Positions 36,367 through 45,589 are shown, counted from the first letter of the stretch. The stretch: 64,000 nucleotides of DNA from Cytobacillus gottheilii (GCF_001636345.1 NZ_KV440945.1:1704975-1768974); one strand, 5' to 3'. A program made the numbers and translations. The notes: a model not told the origin generated them from the sequence alone.

Positions 36367-37002
36367 ATGAAATGGCATTGTATTCCTTTAGGTGCTTTAC
36401 AGACAAATTGCTATGTTTTGGCTATAGACAATCAAAAATGTTTAATTGTAGATCCAGGCGGAGATGCTGAAAGGCTAATCAGCGCTGTAAATGAAAAAAA
36501 ATATCAGCCACAGGCGATTTTACTGACACATGCCCATTTTGACCATATTGGTGCTCTAGATGAGGTGCGTGAATACTTTGATATTCCTGTCTATATACAT
36601 GAACAAGAGGCAGGATGGCTCTTTGATCCATCTCTAAATGGCTCACAATTTTTTCAAATTGGCACATTGATACGAATGAAGCCAGCAGATCATATCCTTA
36701 CAGAAGAAAAACATATGCAAATTGGTGACTTTAAGTTCCAGTTACTTGAGACACCTGGACATTCACCTGGCAGTGTGACTTTTTATTTTCCAGAATCATC
36801 AATTGCTGTTTCCGGGGATGCGCTTTTTCAAGGAAGTATTGGAAGAACAGATTTGCCGGGCGGCAACCATGCACAACTGATAAAAAGTATTCATGATAAG
36901 CTTTTGGGACTGCCGGAAGAAACAATCGTACTATCAGGACATGGACCTGCAACGACTATTGGACAAGAAATGGATTCTAATCCATTTTTAAACGGATTTT
37001 AA
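36367..37002 (+). CDS. yqgX: MBL-fold metallo-hydrolase (YqgX, glyoxalase II-like)
   Basis: The 211-residue protein, the same length as B. subtilis YqgX, is a metallo-beta-lactamase-fold hydrolase of the glyoxalase II type. The dinuclear metal motif is THAHFDHIG, followed by the H in ETPGHSPGS, the D in SGDALF and the H in LSGHGP. The family includes hydroxyacylglutathione or bacillithiol-adduct hydrolases; the substrate here is not proven. The ATG at 36367 follows GGAGG. A strong terminator ends it. Confidence 0.92.
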   Translation: MKWHCIPLGALQTNCYVLAIDNQKCLIVDPGGDAERLISAVNEKKYQPQAILLTHAHFDHIGALDEVREYFDIPVYIHEQEAGWLFDPSLNGSQFFQIGTLIRMKPADHILTEEKHMQIGDFKFQLLETPGHSPGSVTFYFPESSIAVSGDALFQGSIGRTDLPGGNHAQLIKSIHDKLLGLPEETIVLSGHGPATTIGQEMDSNPFLNGF

Positions 37003-37020
37003 TCGAGGTTAGCTTACTGC

Positions 37021-37059
37021 AAATAAAAAAACGATGAAATCATCATCGTTTTTTTATTT
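37021..37059 (+). terminator. yqgX terminator
   Basis: A 17-bp stem (37021-37037 with 37043-37059) containing ACGATGA/TCATCGT and A/T arms. Confidence 0.92.
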
Positions 37060-37166
37060 GTGCTTTTTGGATTAAAGAAGCTAGAACAAAAGCAATAACG
37101 CACGGTAACCATCGAAGCTATTAGTGCAGTTTGCCGGTTCCATTGCTGCGCACTAAGTCAATCTGA

Positions 37167-37412
37167 TTAGTGGCCGCCTGAACCCGGGATCATCATAAAT
37201 GTTGACCAGTACGTAAACCCAACGAAAAACACAGTTAAATAAGCTCCAAATACATAGATATACATACGTTCGGAAAGCTTTAAATAGCTTAGAAGCAGGA
37301 AAAATCCTGTTTGACCGAAAAAGATTAAGGACGTAGTATACATATCGCCTACATAGAACATTATCGCGAATATGCCAGTCCAGAATCCGAGTACTCTGTA
37401 CATACGATCCAT
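37167..37412 (-). CDS. yqgY: YqgY, DUF2626 membrane protein
   Basis: The 81-residue protein (MDRMYRVLGFWTGIFAIMFYVGDM...) has three hydrophobic helices and ends GSGGH. It is the DUF2626 protein of Bacillales, YqgY in B. subtilis, without known function. The ATG at 37412 has AAAGGAGGG eight bases upstream. A TATAAT (minus strand, 37455-37460) lies at a suitable distance, so it probably has its own promoter downstream of the regulator gene. Confidence 0.87.
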   Translation of the reverse strand: MDRMYRVLGFWTGIFAIMFYVGDMYTTSLIFFGQTGFFLLLSYLKLSERMYIYVFGAYLTVFFVGFTYWSTFMMIPGSGGH

Positions 37413-37483
37413 ATGTATCCCTCCTTTAAAACGCATACAATTGCATACGATCTTATTATAAGGTAAATGTTAGATAAAAGTAA

Positions 37484-37495
37484 ATAACATGTTAT
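37484..37495. repeat. 12-bp palindrome ATAACATGTTAT at the end of the regulator gene
   Basis: The sequence is perfectly self-complementary, touches the stop codon of the cysteine-containing regulator and lies about 30 bases upstream of the likely yqgY -10. An operator is possible but unproven. Confidence 0.35.
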
Positions 37496-38196
37496 CAGTT
37501 TGTCAAGACCGTCTGGTAGGAGCAAAAATCACAGCCTTTAAGCATATTGGATTTTTCCATTAGCTCCACATCCGGAAAGACAGATGAAAACATTCCATTT
37601 AAGAATTCATAATGCATGTGACAGACGGACTCTGGATGTGCTGCAGCAATTTCCTTGAACGGACAATTGTAAATTTGAAAATAAACAGATGTTCCATCTT
37701 CATTGACTTCAAATTCAGGGTGAAAGCCAGATAGCGTTGCTGCGTTTTTAATCAAGTTCAGCTTTTGATCAAAACTGGAAATAGCCATATTACTGTGCGG
37801 ACGCTGATTTTCCTGATCCATTAAGCGCTGGCCAAACTTTTTGCCTGTCGCATATAAGGCAGCTTTGCCTGCTTCTCCAAGTGACATGAGGGTTTCAAGT
37901 GCAATCTCTGAAAGGAGCTGGTAATCTCTGAAAGGAAACTGAAGCTGAATAACTTCATCAGAAAGGCGATATAGCCGGCTAGGGCGTCCGCCTTTTCCGG
38001 TTTTCTTTGTTTCAGAAATAATCATATTTACATCTTCGAGCTTTGATAAATGCAGTCTTGCAACGTTTGGATGAATGGAAAAATTGTCGGCAATCTCCTG
38101 CACCGTCACATCACGATGTTTTTCAGAGATATATTGGTATATATAATAGCGGGTTGGATCAGATAATACATTCGTGATCTTTAATGTTTGTTCCAC
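37495..38196 (-). CDS. winged-helix regulator with SufR-like cysteine cluster
   Basis: The 233-residue protein has an N-terminal ArsR/DeoR-like winged helix (VTVQEIADNFSIHPNVARLHLSKLEDVNMI, then a KGGRPSRLYRL wing). The C-terminal domain contains NCPFKEIAAAHPESVC ... GCDFCSY, giving Cys with spacing x13, x29 and x2. This plan recalls SufR-type repressors that hold an iron-sulfur cluster, though their last spacing differs. It is probably a redox or Fe-S sensing repressor. In B. subtilis this stretch before comGA holds other genes (mgsR, yqhA, yqhB as I recall). CTCAG-A-CTGAG lies just upstream of its start (38207-38217) and may be an operator. Confidence 0.75.
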   Translation of the reverse strand: MEQTLKITNVLSDPTRYYIYQYISEKHRDVTVQEIADNFSIHPNVARLHLSKLEDVNMIISETKKTGKGGRPSRLYRLSDEVIQLQFPFRDYQLLSEIALETLMSLGEAGKAALYATGKKFGQRLMDQENQRPHSNMAISSFDQKLNLIKNAATLSGFHPEFEVNEDGTSVYFQIYNCPFKEIAAAHPESVCHMHYEFLNGMFSSVFPDVELMEKSNMLKGCDFCSYQTVLTN

Positions 38197-38399
38197 TAGA
38201 ATTCACCTCAGACTGAGTATTTATTCCATTATAATACAGCCATTTGAAGTAAACACTGTTTTCACCATAAGTTTAGAAAATGTTCACATCTTCACGTTTT
38301 TTGAAGAATGTTGAAAAAAATTCAAGAAAAAAGAAGGGAAAGGCAGGAAATTGTCGAAATTTAATATCATCCTAAATAAGAAGGTGGTGTACAACAGCG

Positions 38400-39470
38400 G
38401 TGAGCAATATTGAAAGGCTCGCAGAAAGTATTATCCGTGATGCTGTCCAAAAACAGGCGACAGATATTCATATTCTTCCCCGCAAAAACGATACATTGAT
38501 TCAGTTTCGCTTAGCCAGCAAACTTGTCCCCAGAATTCAATTGCCAAGAGAGGATTGCGACCGTCTCATCTCTCACTTTAAATTCACTGCATCCATGGAT
38601 ATCGGTGAAAAGAGACGTCCGCAAAATGGAGCCAGCTCTTACACGATGAATGGTTATCAGATTGGCTTGCGCTTTTCCACTCTACCTTCCCGGTTTTCAG
38701 AAAGTCTTGTTATCCGCATCCTTCCCGCACATCAGAATATCCCTTACTATCACATTTCATTATTCCCTGAGACGACAAGAAAAATGCTGGCACTATTAAA
38801 ACATGCTCATGGACTGATTATTTTAACAGGTCCTACAGGCAGCGGCAAAACAACAACCTTATACTCACTCCTCAACGAAACCTCACATATCTACAATCGA
38901 AATGTAATCACATTAGAAGACCCAATTGAAAAAGAAAATGATCAGGTTATGCAGGTGCAGGTAAATGAAAAAGCAGGAGTTTCTTATGCCACCGGTTTAA
39001 AGGCCATTTTGCGCCATGATCCGGATATTATTATGGTTGGAGAAATTAGGGATGCTGAAACTGCTCAAATAGCGGTGCGTGCTTCGTTGACAGGACATTT
39101 AGTATTAACAACGATGCACACAAGAGATGCACAGGGAGCGATTGTAAGACTGCAGGAGTTTGGTGTGAGTTTACTGGAAATTCAGCAAACACTGATTGCT
39201 GTTACAGCTCAGCGGCTAATGGAGCTGACTTGCCCTTATTGCGGGGGAGAGTGTTCTCCTTATTGCTTGAGTTATGGACAGTTAAAACGTGCTACTATTT
39301 TTGAACTTTTAACAGGGAAAGCGCTGCATAGTGTCATCAATCATTTGAATGATGGAGGAACATTAGTTGAATATCGGACATTGAAGGATTATATCCGCAA
39401 AGGAATTGCCCTTGGATATGTAAAGGGATCGGAATATGAACGGTGGGTGATGGATGATGCAAAAGAATAA
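38400..39470 (+). CDS. comGA: competence ATPase ComGA
   Basis: ComGA is the cytoplasmic ATPase that drives assembly of the competence pilus for DNA uptake. The 356-residue protein is a type II/IV secretion ATPase: Walker A GPTGSGKTT, Asp box (ITLEDPIE), Walker B (IIMVGEIRDAET) and the His box (TTMHTRDAQGA). It lacks the full four-Cys zinc motif but has CPYCGGECSPYC. GTG at 38400 follows GGTGGTG; it gives an N-terminus like that of B. subtilis (SIEKVSKNLIEEA). It leads the seven-gene comG operon and overlaps comGB. I could not find a clear ComK box upstream. Confidence 0.96.
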   Translation: MSNIERLAESIIRDAVQKQATDIHILPRKNDTLIQFRLASKLVPRIQLPREDCDRLISHFKFTASMDIGEKRRPQNGASSYTMNGYQIGLRFSTLPSRFSESLVIRILPAHQNIPYYHISLFPETTRKMLALLKHAHGLIILTGPTGSGKTTTLYSLLNETSHIYNRNVITLEDPIEKENDQVMQVQVNEKAGVSYATGLKAILRHDPDIIMVGEIRDAETAQIAVRASLTGHLVLTTMHTRDAQGAIVRLQEFGVSLLEIQQTLIAVTAQRLMELTCPYCGGECSPYCLSYGQLKRATIFELLTGKALHSVINHLNDGGTLVEYRTLKDYIRKGIALGYVKGSEYERWVMDDAKE

Positions 39471-40488
39471 ATGGAGCCTTCAGGAGCAGGGGCTGCTATT
39501 AAAATGGATTGGTGACCTTCTGAAAAGAGGTTATCCATTATCCGAGGCGATTGAGTCAGTCATTCTGCACCTGCCGCATCACAAAAGGCCGGCAATGGAG
39601 CTATGCTTATCAGAATTGCGTGAAGGCTATTCCTTATATAATGCCTTCTCAAAACTAAAATTTAATGAAGATGTCATTGGGTATGTTTATTTTGCAGAGC
39701 AGCATGGCGGATTGGCAGATGCATTTAAAGATGGAAGTGAGATGATTTTAAAGCGGGATGAAAATTGGCAAAAACTTAAGAAGCTGCTAATGTATCCCAT
39801 TTTTTTGATATTGGTTACGATTGTACTGTTTTTGTTTGTTATACAAATCCTGCTTCCTAAGTTTTCATCCTTGTTTCTATCATTGGATTTGGAGGCTAAT
39901 TTCTTCACAAACATAGTGTATGGCTTCGGTAACTTATTTCCTATTATGTTGAGTGTGACCTTCCTTCTAGTCATTGTGCTCCTATGTTATTATTCCTTTC
40001 GCTTTAAACGTTTAACGTTTTTAAAGCAAAAGACAATGATCTCCTCCATTCCAGTCTTCGGGATATTTTTAAAACTATTCTATTCACATTATTTTTCGGT
40101 ACAGCTTCATTATTTGCTGCAGGCAGGATTGTCTGTATTTGAGGCTCTGCAGCTATTCGAAAAGAATGAAAAGCAGCCACTTTATCAGGAACTGGGTTGT
40201 GAATTGCAGAGCGGCTTATTAAGAGGGGAAGCGCTTGAAATGTTAATTCAAAAGTATTTTATTTTTGACTTTGAGCTTTCCCGAATCATTGCACATGGAC
40301 AGAAAAACGGAAAGCTGGCAGAGGAGCTTGCTTTTTTTGGCGAGCATTGTATGGAGAGATTGGAAGAAAAGGTGGAAAAGACGATTAAAACGATACAGCC
40401 GATCATTTATTCTTTTATTGGCTTTCTGCTTGTTTCTATGTATTTGGCGGTTTTATTACCTATGTTTCATTTAATGGAGGGATTTTAA
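39454..40488 (+). CDS. comGB: competence pilus platform protein ComGB
   Basis: ComGB is the polytopic membrane platform that works with ComGA. The 344-residue protein has two GspF/PilC-type repeats with three main helices (about 110-135, 150-180, 315-340). The start is ATG at 39454 or the next codon; it lies inside the end of comGA, so the two are translationally coupled. Its stop overlaps the comGC ATG by one base. Confidence 0.94.
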   Translation: MMQKNKWSLQEQGLLLKWIGDLLKRGYPLSEAIESVILHLPHHKRPAMELCLSELREGYSLYNAFSKLKFNEDVIGYVYFAEQHGGLADAFKDGSEMILKRDENWQKLKKLLMYPIFLILVTIVLFLFVIQILLPKFSSLFLSLDLEANFFTNIVYGFGNLFPIMLSVTFLLVIVLLCYYSFRFKRLTFLKQKTMISSIPVFGIFLKLFYSHYFSVQLHYLLQAGLSVFEALQLFEKNEKQPLYQELGCELQSGLLRGEALEMLIQKYFIFDFELSRIIAHGQKNGKLAEELAFFGEHCMERLEEKVEKTIKTIQPIIYSFIGFLLVSMYLAVLLPMFHLMEGF

Positions 40489-40805
40489 TGTTAAAAAATC
40501 AGCGTGGTTTTACTCTGATTGAAATGATGATTGTTCTGCTGGTGATATCTGTATTATTAATTATCACAGTACCAAATGTAACACAGCATAATTCAAAAAT
40601 TAATTCTAAAGGCTGTGATGCTTTTGTTCAGATGGTGCAGGCTCAAGTCCAAGCATACGAAATGGATGAAAAGGAATTGCCGGCAACGATTCAAGAGCTT
40701 GCTGATAAAGAATACTTAAATGAAAATCAGCTAAAGTGCCAAAATGGTGATGAAATAGTCATTTCCGCTGATGGAGTAGTATCATCTGAATCGCCCTCAT
40801 CATGA
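40488..40805 (+). CDS. comGC: major competence pseudopilin ComGC
   Basis: The 105-residue prepilin has the type IV cleavage site QRG^FTLIE with E5, a 20-residue hydrophobic helix, and a small outside head. Two Cys (in SKGCDAF and LKCQNG) match the disulfide of B. subtilis ComGC. ComC prepilin peptidase should process it. It overlaps comGD by four bases (ATGA). Confidence 0.95.
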   Translation: MLKNQRGFTLIEMMIVLLVISVLLIITVPNVTQHNSKINSKGCDAFVQMVQAQVQAYEMDEKELPATIQELADKEYLNENQLKCQNGDEIVISADGVVSSESPSS

Positions 40806-41242
40806 AACTTCATACTGAGTCTGGTTTCACTTTAATAGAATCATTAATTGTATTCTCTATTGTATTAATCATCTTAACAGCTTCAGTTGTAAAAATCAGT
40901 CCAATGACAAACACACTTTTAGAGAAGCAGTTCTTTTCTCAACTAAAATCTGATCTCCTCTTCGCTCAAAGCTACGCTATTTCTCACCAAAAGCAAATCC
41001 GCGTGTTTATTCAGCCTGAAAACCATATGTATTACGTAATAGAAAACAGTGAAGAAATTCTATTTAGCAGACAGTATTCCAAAGATATTTCCATTCAAGA
41101 AGGGAGCATGGACTTGTATTTTTCCTTTTTGTCAGATGGGAATGTCAATCAATTTGGCCAGTTTTATATTTTCTTCAACGAAAAGAGCTTTAAGATGACC
41201 TTTTTAATCGGGAGAGGACGATTTTATGTTGCGGAAATGTGA
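40802..41242 (+). CDS. comGD: minor competence pseudopilin ComGD
   Basis: The 146-residue prepilin has the site ESG^FTLIESLIVFS and a pilin-type helix, followed by a beta-rich head. As a minor pseudopilin it helps start or cap the competence pilus. It overlaps both neighbours (comGC by 4 bases, comGE by 17). Confidence 0.93.
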   Translation: MKLHTESGFTLIESLIVFSIVLIILTASVVKISPMTNTLLEKQFFSQLKSDLLFAQSYAISHQKQIRVFIQPENHMYYVIENSEEILFSRQYSKDISIQEGSMDLYFSFLSDGNVNQFGQFYIFFNEKSFKMTFLIGRGRFYVAEM

Positions 41243-41546
41243 TGGCTTTATTCTAACAGATTTATTTTTGTCCCTCTCAGCTCTTTTTCTTATTGGTGCG
41301 TTATTGATGCCGTTATTAACAAAAATTTATGAGTCACAGCAAAATGTTCAAAGCCATCATATAGCGGTCAAGCTATTGTATGAAAGCTTGATGGAAAGTG
41401 AGGCTGCAATGATGTCTCCCCGTTCGGAAACCTTTTTGAAAGATGGTGTGGTATACAGCCTAATTTTAAATAAGGGGGAGGTGTGTGTGTCCTATGAAAG
41501 GAACGGAGAAGCTGCTGGGCAAGTATGTGAATCAATCCATCAATGA
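41226..41546 (+). CDS. comGE: minor competence pseudopilin ComGE
   Basis: The 106-residue protein has a degenerate prepilin site (CDG^FILTDLFLSLSALFL), with D in the place of the usual E5, as is common in ComGE. It is short, like B. subtilis ComGE. Its end overlaps the start of comGF by about 50 bases in another frame. Confidence 0.88.
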   Translation: MLRKCDGFILTDLFLSLSALFLIGALLMPLLTKIYESQQNVQSHHIAVKLLYESLMESEAAMMSPRSETFLKDGVVYSLILNKGEVCVSYERNGEAAGQVCESIHQ

Positions 41547-41967
41547 AAAAGGATTTACAATGGTTGATGCTCTATACGGTTTTACTATTTTTCTGCTTAT
41601 TATGAGCTTAATTCCCCTAACCATGAATCATATTATTCAAAGTTCCGAGACAGATAAGATCATTGCCAAAATGGAGTGGAATATCTTTGTTCAGCAGCTG
41701 AAAAAAGAAGTGCGCTTATCAGAAGGAATTGAGATTGCAAACGGAAAATTGATTGTAAGAAAGAATCAGCAGCAAATCAGCTATGAAAAATACGGAAGTA
41801 ATATTAGAAGGCGGGTTAATGGAACTGGACACGAAATTGTACTGCAAAATGTGGGAGATGTAATATACGAAGAACAGAGAAAAAGTATGGAAATTAGAAT
41901 GATAGATACAAGGGATGAAACACATACCACTTTAATAACACCTTTTATTAATGGAGCATCCCAATGA
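41494..41967 (+). CDS. comGF: minor competence pseudopilin ComGF
   Basis: The 157-residue prepilin has the site NEKG^FTMVDALYGFTIFLL preceded by a leader of about 20 residues. The head contains an RRRVNGTGHEIVLQNV segment typical of ComGF. The ATG at 41494 lies 12 bases after GGGGGAGG; a GTG at 41485 is an alternative start that adds three residues. It overlaps comGE and, by four bases, comGG. Confidence 0.9.
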   Translation: MKGTEKLLGKYVNQSINEKGFTMVDALYGFTIFLLIMSLIPLTMNHIIQSSETDKIIAKMEWNIFVQQLKKEVRLSEGIEIANGKLIVRKNQQQISYEKYGSNIRRRVNGTGHEIVLQNVGDVIYEEQRKSMEIRMIDTRDETHTTLITPFINGASQ

Positions 41968-42344
41968 TCAGAGAAGAGAACGGGTTTACGTATCCTCTTA
42001 CGTTAGCATTATTGCTGTTAGTGTCGTTTCTGCTTACTCTGCATTTGGAGTTATATTTAAATGAAAAACGGATCATTGTTGAAGAAAATGCACTTTTGCA
42101 GCAGGAATATTATTATTTTCGTACTTTCCATCATGTGGAGGAATTATTGCAGACGAAGAATCACAACATGAATGGTGTTCTTGCTTTTAATCATGGACGA
42201 GTTGCCTATCATACAGAACAGATGAACAATAATCAGCTCAGAATAATATATGAACTGAATTTGGAGGATGAATATCAGCTTACAGCTTATAGCTATTATG
42301 ATCAGGATACAAAGCAGATGACAAGATGGATTGAGCGAAATTAG
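41964..42344 (+). CDS. comGG: minor competence pseudopilin ComGG
   Basis: The 126-residue protein has a short leader and a modified prepilin start (EENG^FTYPLTLALLLLVSF) where P replaces the residue before the normal Glu, as expected for a GspK/ComGG-type tip protein. The rest is charged and partly coiled. It is the last comG gene in the cluster. Confidence 0.88.
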   Translation: MIREENGFTYPLTLALLLLVSFLLTLHLELYLNEKRIIVEENALLQQEYYYFRTFHHVEELLQTKNHNMNGVLAFNHGRVAYHTEQMNNNQLRIIYELNLEDEYQLTAYSYYDQDTKQMTRWIERN

Positions 42345-42457
42345 CCACTATTTCCCGGGAAAGATGGTTTAGCTGTTTAGAAAAATTAGACTTGGACATA
42401 CTTGTTACTATATGGGGAACAATTTGCACTATTTATTTCTGCAAAGCAGGTGACAAA

Positions 42458-42643
42458 ATGAAGTCCAATGACTATGTGAAGTTTATGACAGAAACCTTCG
42501 TTAAATATATGGATCAGCCAAAAGATGAACGAAAGAAAAATCGCCAGCAGAAGAAGGTTGAAAAAGAACCCTTTTTATTTCGCTGGTTTGGTGTCATTCC
42601 GTATGTGTTTTATTATGGATTGAAAACGAAACGGAAAAATTAG
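42458..42643 (+). CDS. yqzE: YqzE-like protein
   Basis: The 61-residue protein (MKSNDYVKFMTETFVKYMDQ...) has a basic middle and a hydrophobic C-terminal stretch (FRWFGVIPYVFYYGL). It matches B. subtilis YqzE in sequence style and in position directly after comGG. The ATG at 42458 has GCAGGTGAC just upstream; a TTG at 42392 is much less likely. It may be expressed with comG during competence. Function unknown. Confidence 0.8.
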   Translation: MKSNDYVKFMTETFVKYMDQPKDERKKNRQQKKVEKEPFLFRWFGVIPYVFYYGLKTKRKN

Positions 42644-42666
42644 TATTAAAAATAGAATTTCATATA

Positions 42667-42703
42667 AAAGCAAGAATGCCATAAACAGCATTCTTGCTTT
42701 TTC
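42667..42703. terminator. bidirectional terminator between yqzE and yqhG
   Basis: AAAGCAAGAATGC and GCATTCTTGCTTT form a perfect 13-bp stem with loop CATAAACA and A/T runs. Confidence 0.93.
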
Positions 42704-43501
42704 TTATGATACTGCATGATCTGTTAAATAAAACAATCCTCCATTGACCATTGATATCGAAATCTTTGGTTCATATTGCTCCTGCAGTGCCTTTTTTTCA
42801 ATTTCATAGCTGTCAGCTTTTTCTTCCTCATCCTCATAAAAATGCTCGAGCAGATCAAGGTCCTTGTTCCACCGTTCTCTCGCTTCATCTGCCCATGTAT
42901 GGTCTTCTTGAAGAATACTGTTCTGTAAGAAACCCGCTACTCTTGTCATCCCGCTTTTTGGCATAATAATGGGCGAAAGAGTGAAAGAATAGTCAGGGAT
43001 TTTAGGTGTTAAGTTCATTGTTAGCAGCCTATCATGAAAGTTTTCAATCATTTGGCCATTAATAAGCTGCAGTCCAATGGATTTGAAGATATCTTTTTTA
43101 CGGTCACATTGATACGAAATACGAACGTTCATCCCAAGCCATGGACGCAGCGGTATTTGGGTCCCATTTTGATGATGATGGTTTTCATATAGGCGGATAT
43201 AGCCAGCTAAGCTTCTGGCTGATTGGAAAATTTGATGCAAGCGAGGCGAGCCAAAATGGATAACCTCGCCTTGCATATTTTTAGGTGCCAGCATTTTATT
43301 TGTGATTAATGTTAGCTGCATAGGATTTGGTATTCCGCCTGTTTTCTCAAGATAATGCCAATAAAACGGCCTGTTCATTAATTCTTTATCAAGCTCAATC
43401 GTCAGTTGTACTCGTAAAAAACCAGGACCCTGCTCAATAATGTCGCATTCATTGGCCTGAAAGTACTTAACGAGGAAACGATGTATTTCATGTTGCTGCA
43501 T
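42704..43501 (-). CDS. yqhG: YqhG family protein
   Basis: The 265-residue soluble protein (MQQHEIHRFLVKYFQANECDII...) matches B. subtilis YqhG, a protein of unknown function always found with the helicase YqhH. It has no signal peptide. The C-terminal region (about 200-250) is acidic and helical. Its start lies inside the end of yqhH (14-base overlap), which points to translational coupling and possibly a complex with the helicase. Confidence 0.88.
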   Translation of the reverse strand: MQQHEIHRFLVKYFQANECDIIEQGPGFLRVQLTIELDKELMNRPFYWHYLEKTGGIPNPMQLTLITNKMLAPKNMQGEVIHFGSPRLHQIFQSARSLAGYIRLYENHHHQNGTQIPLRPWLGMNVRISYQCDRKKDIFKSIGLQLINGQMIENFHDRLLTMNLTPKIPDYSFTLSPIIMPKSGMTRVAGFLQNSILQEDHTWADEARERWNKDLDLLEHFYEDEEEKADSYEIEKKALQEQYEPKISISMVNGGLFYLTDHAVS

Positions 43502-45164
43502 GTATATTCCCTTCCTTCATATCTTCTGCGAATTGAATCATGCTTGTGAGATTATCCATTTTAATCTTCATCTCGCCTTCAGAAGAAGATTTTCCAAAGA
43601 TATCAAGCAAATGATCTTCAATATTACCAAACTCAAGTTTCGTCAGGATATCGTCCAGTTCACCAACCACCTTCTCAAATAGGTGTATCTTTTCGTGAAG
43701 AAGCTTTAGAATATGTTCCTCAACCGTATCTTTAATGGCAAAGTTATAGATCATAACATCTTTTTCCTGACCAAGGCGATGAACACGGCCGATCCGCTGC
43801 TCAAGACGCATTGGATTCCACGGAAGATCAAAGTTGATCATATGATTACAGAATTGAAGGTTAATTCCTTCTCCGCCGGCTTCGGTCGCAATAAGAACTT
43901 GCGCATGTTTTTGAAAAAGCTCTCTCATCCAGTCTTTTTTGCCTCGTTTAAAGCCGCCTCTAAAGGGTACAGATGTAATTCCATGCTGCTTGAGATACCA
44001 TTGCAGGTAAAGCTGTGTTGAGCGATATTCGGTAAAAATAATGACTTTGTCGTCAATTTTTTGAATTAATTCAAGTGCTTTTTCTGCTTTCGAATTTTTA
44101 TCAACCGCTTCCACCATGGAAACCAGTCTTTGTATGCTGCCTTGAAACTGAGCAGATGGATTTTCTTGTTTGGTCAGCATGTTTCTGAGGGTGTAGTAGA
44201 CTGCTTCTCTGCTGCTGCATGCCTCACGCTGCAACGTCATGATAGAGAACTGGCTGGATGACATTGTTTCATCTGAGCGAATAGCGGACACAGCATCATA
44301 TAGGGCTCTTTCTTTTTCCGAAAACTCTATGGGTATTGTTTCCACATGCCTTTTTGTCCATTCAATGCCTGTATCTGCTCTGCGGTTTCGGATCATGACT
44401 TTATTGACGAGTTCCTTCAAATGATCATGGTCGTCCAGCGAACGTGTGTCCTTCTTATACTTCTCATAAAACGCGGCTTCATTGCCTAAATGTCCTGGTT
44501 TCAAGAGTGAAACAAGATTAAAAATCTCGCTGATTCTATTTTGAATAGGTGTTGCTGTCAGCAGTAAACAAAATTTCTTCTTTAAGCCCTGTACAAATTC
44601 ATAGTTCTTTGTTTTATTGTTTTTCAGTTTATGAGCTTCATCGATAATAATGAGATCATAATCAAGATTATTAATAATATCCCGGTGGGGGTTTCGTTTA
44701 GCTGTATCAATCGAGGAAACAACGACATCACATTGCTCCCAAACATAGCTTTTTTTCTGGGCAATGGCAGGAATGAAAAATTTACTGTTCAACTCGATTG
44801 CCCATTGAGATACAAGGGAAGCTGGGACTAGGATCAATACTTTTTTCACAAGCCCGCGAATCATATATTCTTTTAGTATTAAACCTGCTTCAATCGTTTT
44901 GCCTAAACCGACCTCATCAGCAAGAATTGCTTTGCCATTCATATTTTCTACAACCTGCTTGGCGACTTCCAGCTGATGGGGAAGTGGCGTTAAATTCGGA
45001 AGATGCTCAGGTGCCTGCAAGCCCTCAAATTCCGGAATGGTTGTATGATTTTCTACCTCAATTGCTAGTTTGTAAAGTTCCCAATTCCCCCAGGGTCCAT
45101 CCGAATCAATTCTCTTAAAAAATTCTTCTTGCCAAGATGTATCAAACTCAATTTGCACAGACAT
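43488..45164 (-). CDS. yqhH: SNF2-family DNA/RNA helicase-like ATPase YqhH
   Basis: The 558-residue protein has the SNF2/RapA-type helicase motifs: ADEVGLGKT (I), IIDEAHKLKN (II), LLLTATPIQNR (III), and in the second RecA lobe EAGGEGINLQ, with DLPWNPMRLEQRIGRVHRLGQ (VI). It resembles the bacterial SNF2 proteins that remodel RNA polymerase or nucleic acids. B. subtilis YqhH is in the same place, divergent from the gcv operon. There is no added DNA-binding domain. It leads the two-gene unit yqhH-yqhG. Confidence 0.92.
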   Translation of the reverse strand: MSVQIEFDTSWQEEFFKRIDSDGPWGNWELYKLAIEVENHTTIPEFEGLQAPEHLPNLTPLPHQLEVAKQVVENMNGKAILADEVGLGKTIEAGLILKEYMIRGLVKKVLILVPASLVSQWAIELNSKFFIPAIAQKKSYVWEQCDVVVSSIDTAKRNPHRDIINNLDYDLIIIDEAHKLKNNKTKNYEFVQGLKKKFCLLLTATPIQNRISEIFNLVSLLKPGHLGNEAAFYEKYKKDTRSLDDHDHLKELVNKVMIRNRRADTGIEWTKRHVETIPIEFSEKERALYDAVSAIRSDETMSSSQFSIMTLQREACSSREAVYYTLRNMLTKQENPSAQFQGSIQRLVSMVEAVDKNSKAEKALELIQKIDDKVIIFTEYRSTQLYLQWYLKQHGITSVPFRGGFKRGKKDWMRELFQKHAQVLIATEAGGEGINLQFCNHMINFDLPWNPMRLEQRIGRVHRLGQEKDVMIYNFAIKDTVEEHILKLLHEKIHLFEKVVGELDDILTKLEFGNIEDHLLDIFGKSSSEGEMKIKMDNLTSMIQFAEDMKEGNIHAAT

Positions 45165-45571
45165 AAAAATTATTCTCTCCTTTCAGATGAAGCAAAGATG
45201 AAGAACATAGATATATGAGAGTTTATTCGCGAATATTTATTTGTTTTATCATTTAAATGTTCGTGTTTTACTATTAATATTTGTTATGATATCTATAAAT
45301 ATGAATAAATTTAAGAGATTACGGATGATTTTCTTAATTTCTCCTGATAAAATTGTTGCTCAATTTACATGGAGGTGTTAGGATGTAAATAGCTTTGAAA
45401 GTTTTGAAATTTGTCACATTATGAAAAATGGCTGACATCTTTTTTTATGAAATCATGATTGATTCCATCAACTTTAAAGTGACCAGTATGAAATTTAGAA
45501 TGCTAATGCAAGCGTTATTTCATACGAGACATTTTTGCTTATCTATCAGTATGACCATCTTGGAAAATTTT

Positions 45572-45577
45572 TATAAT
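45572..45577 (+). promoter_or_regulatory. -10 element of the gcv promoter
   Basis: A perfect TATAAT lies about 20 bases before the first riboswitch helix. The -35 is weak (ATGACC at 45551-45556). Confidence 0.6.
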
Positions 45578-45589
45578 GCGAATGACAGC

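Noticed and set aside
38261..38399. ComK box (AAAA-N5-TTTT pair) before comGA
   Set aside because: A and T runs are present but no pair with the right 5-base gap was found.
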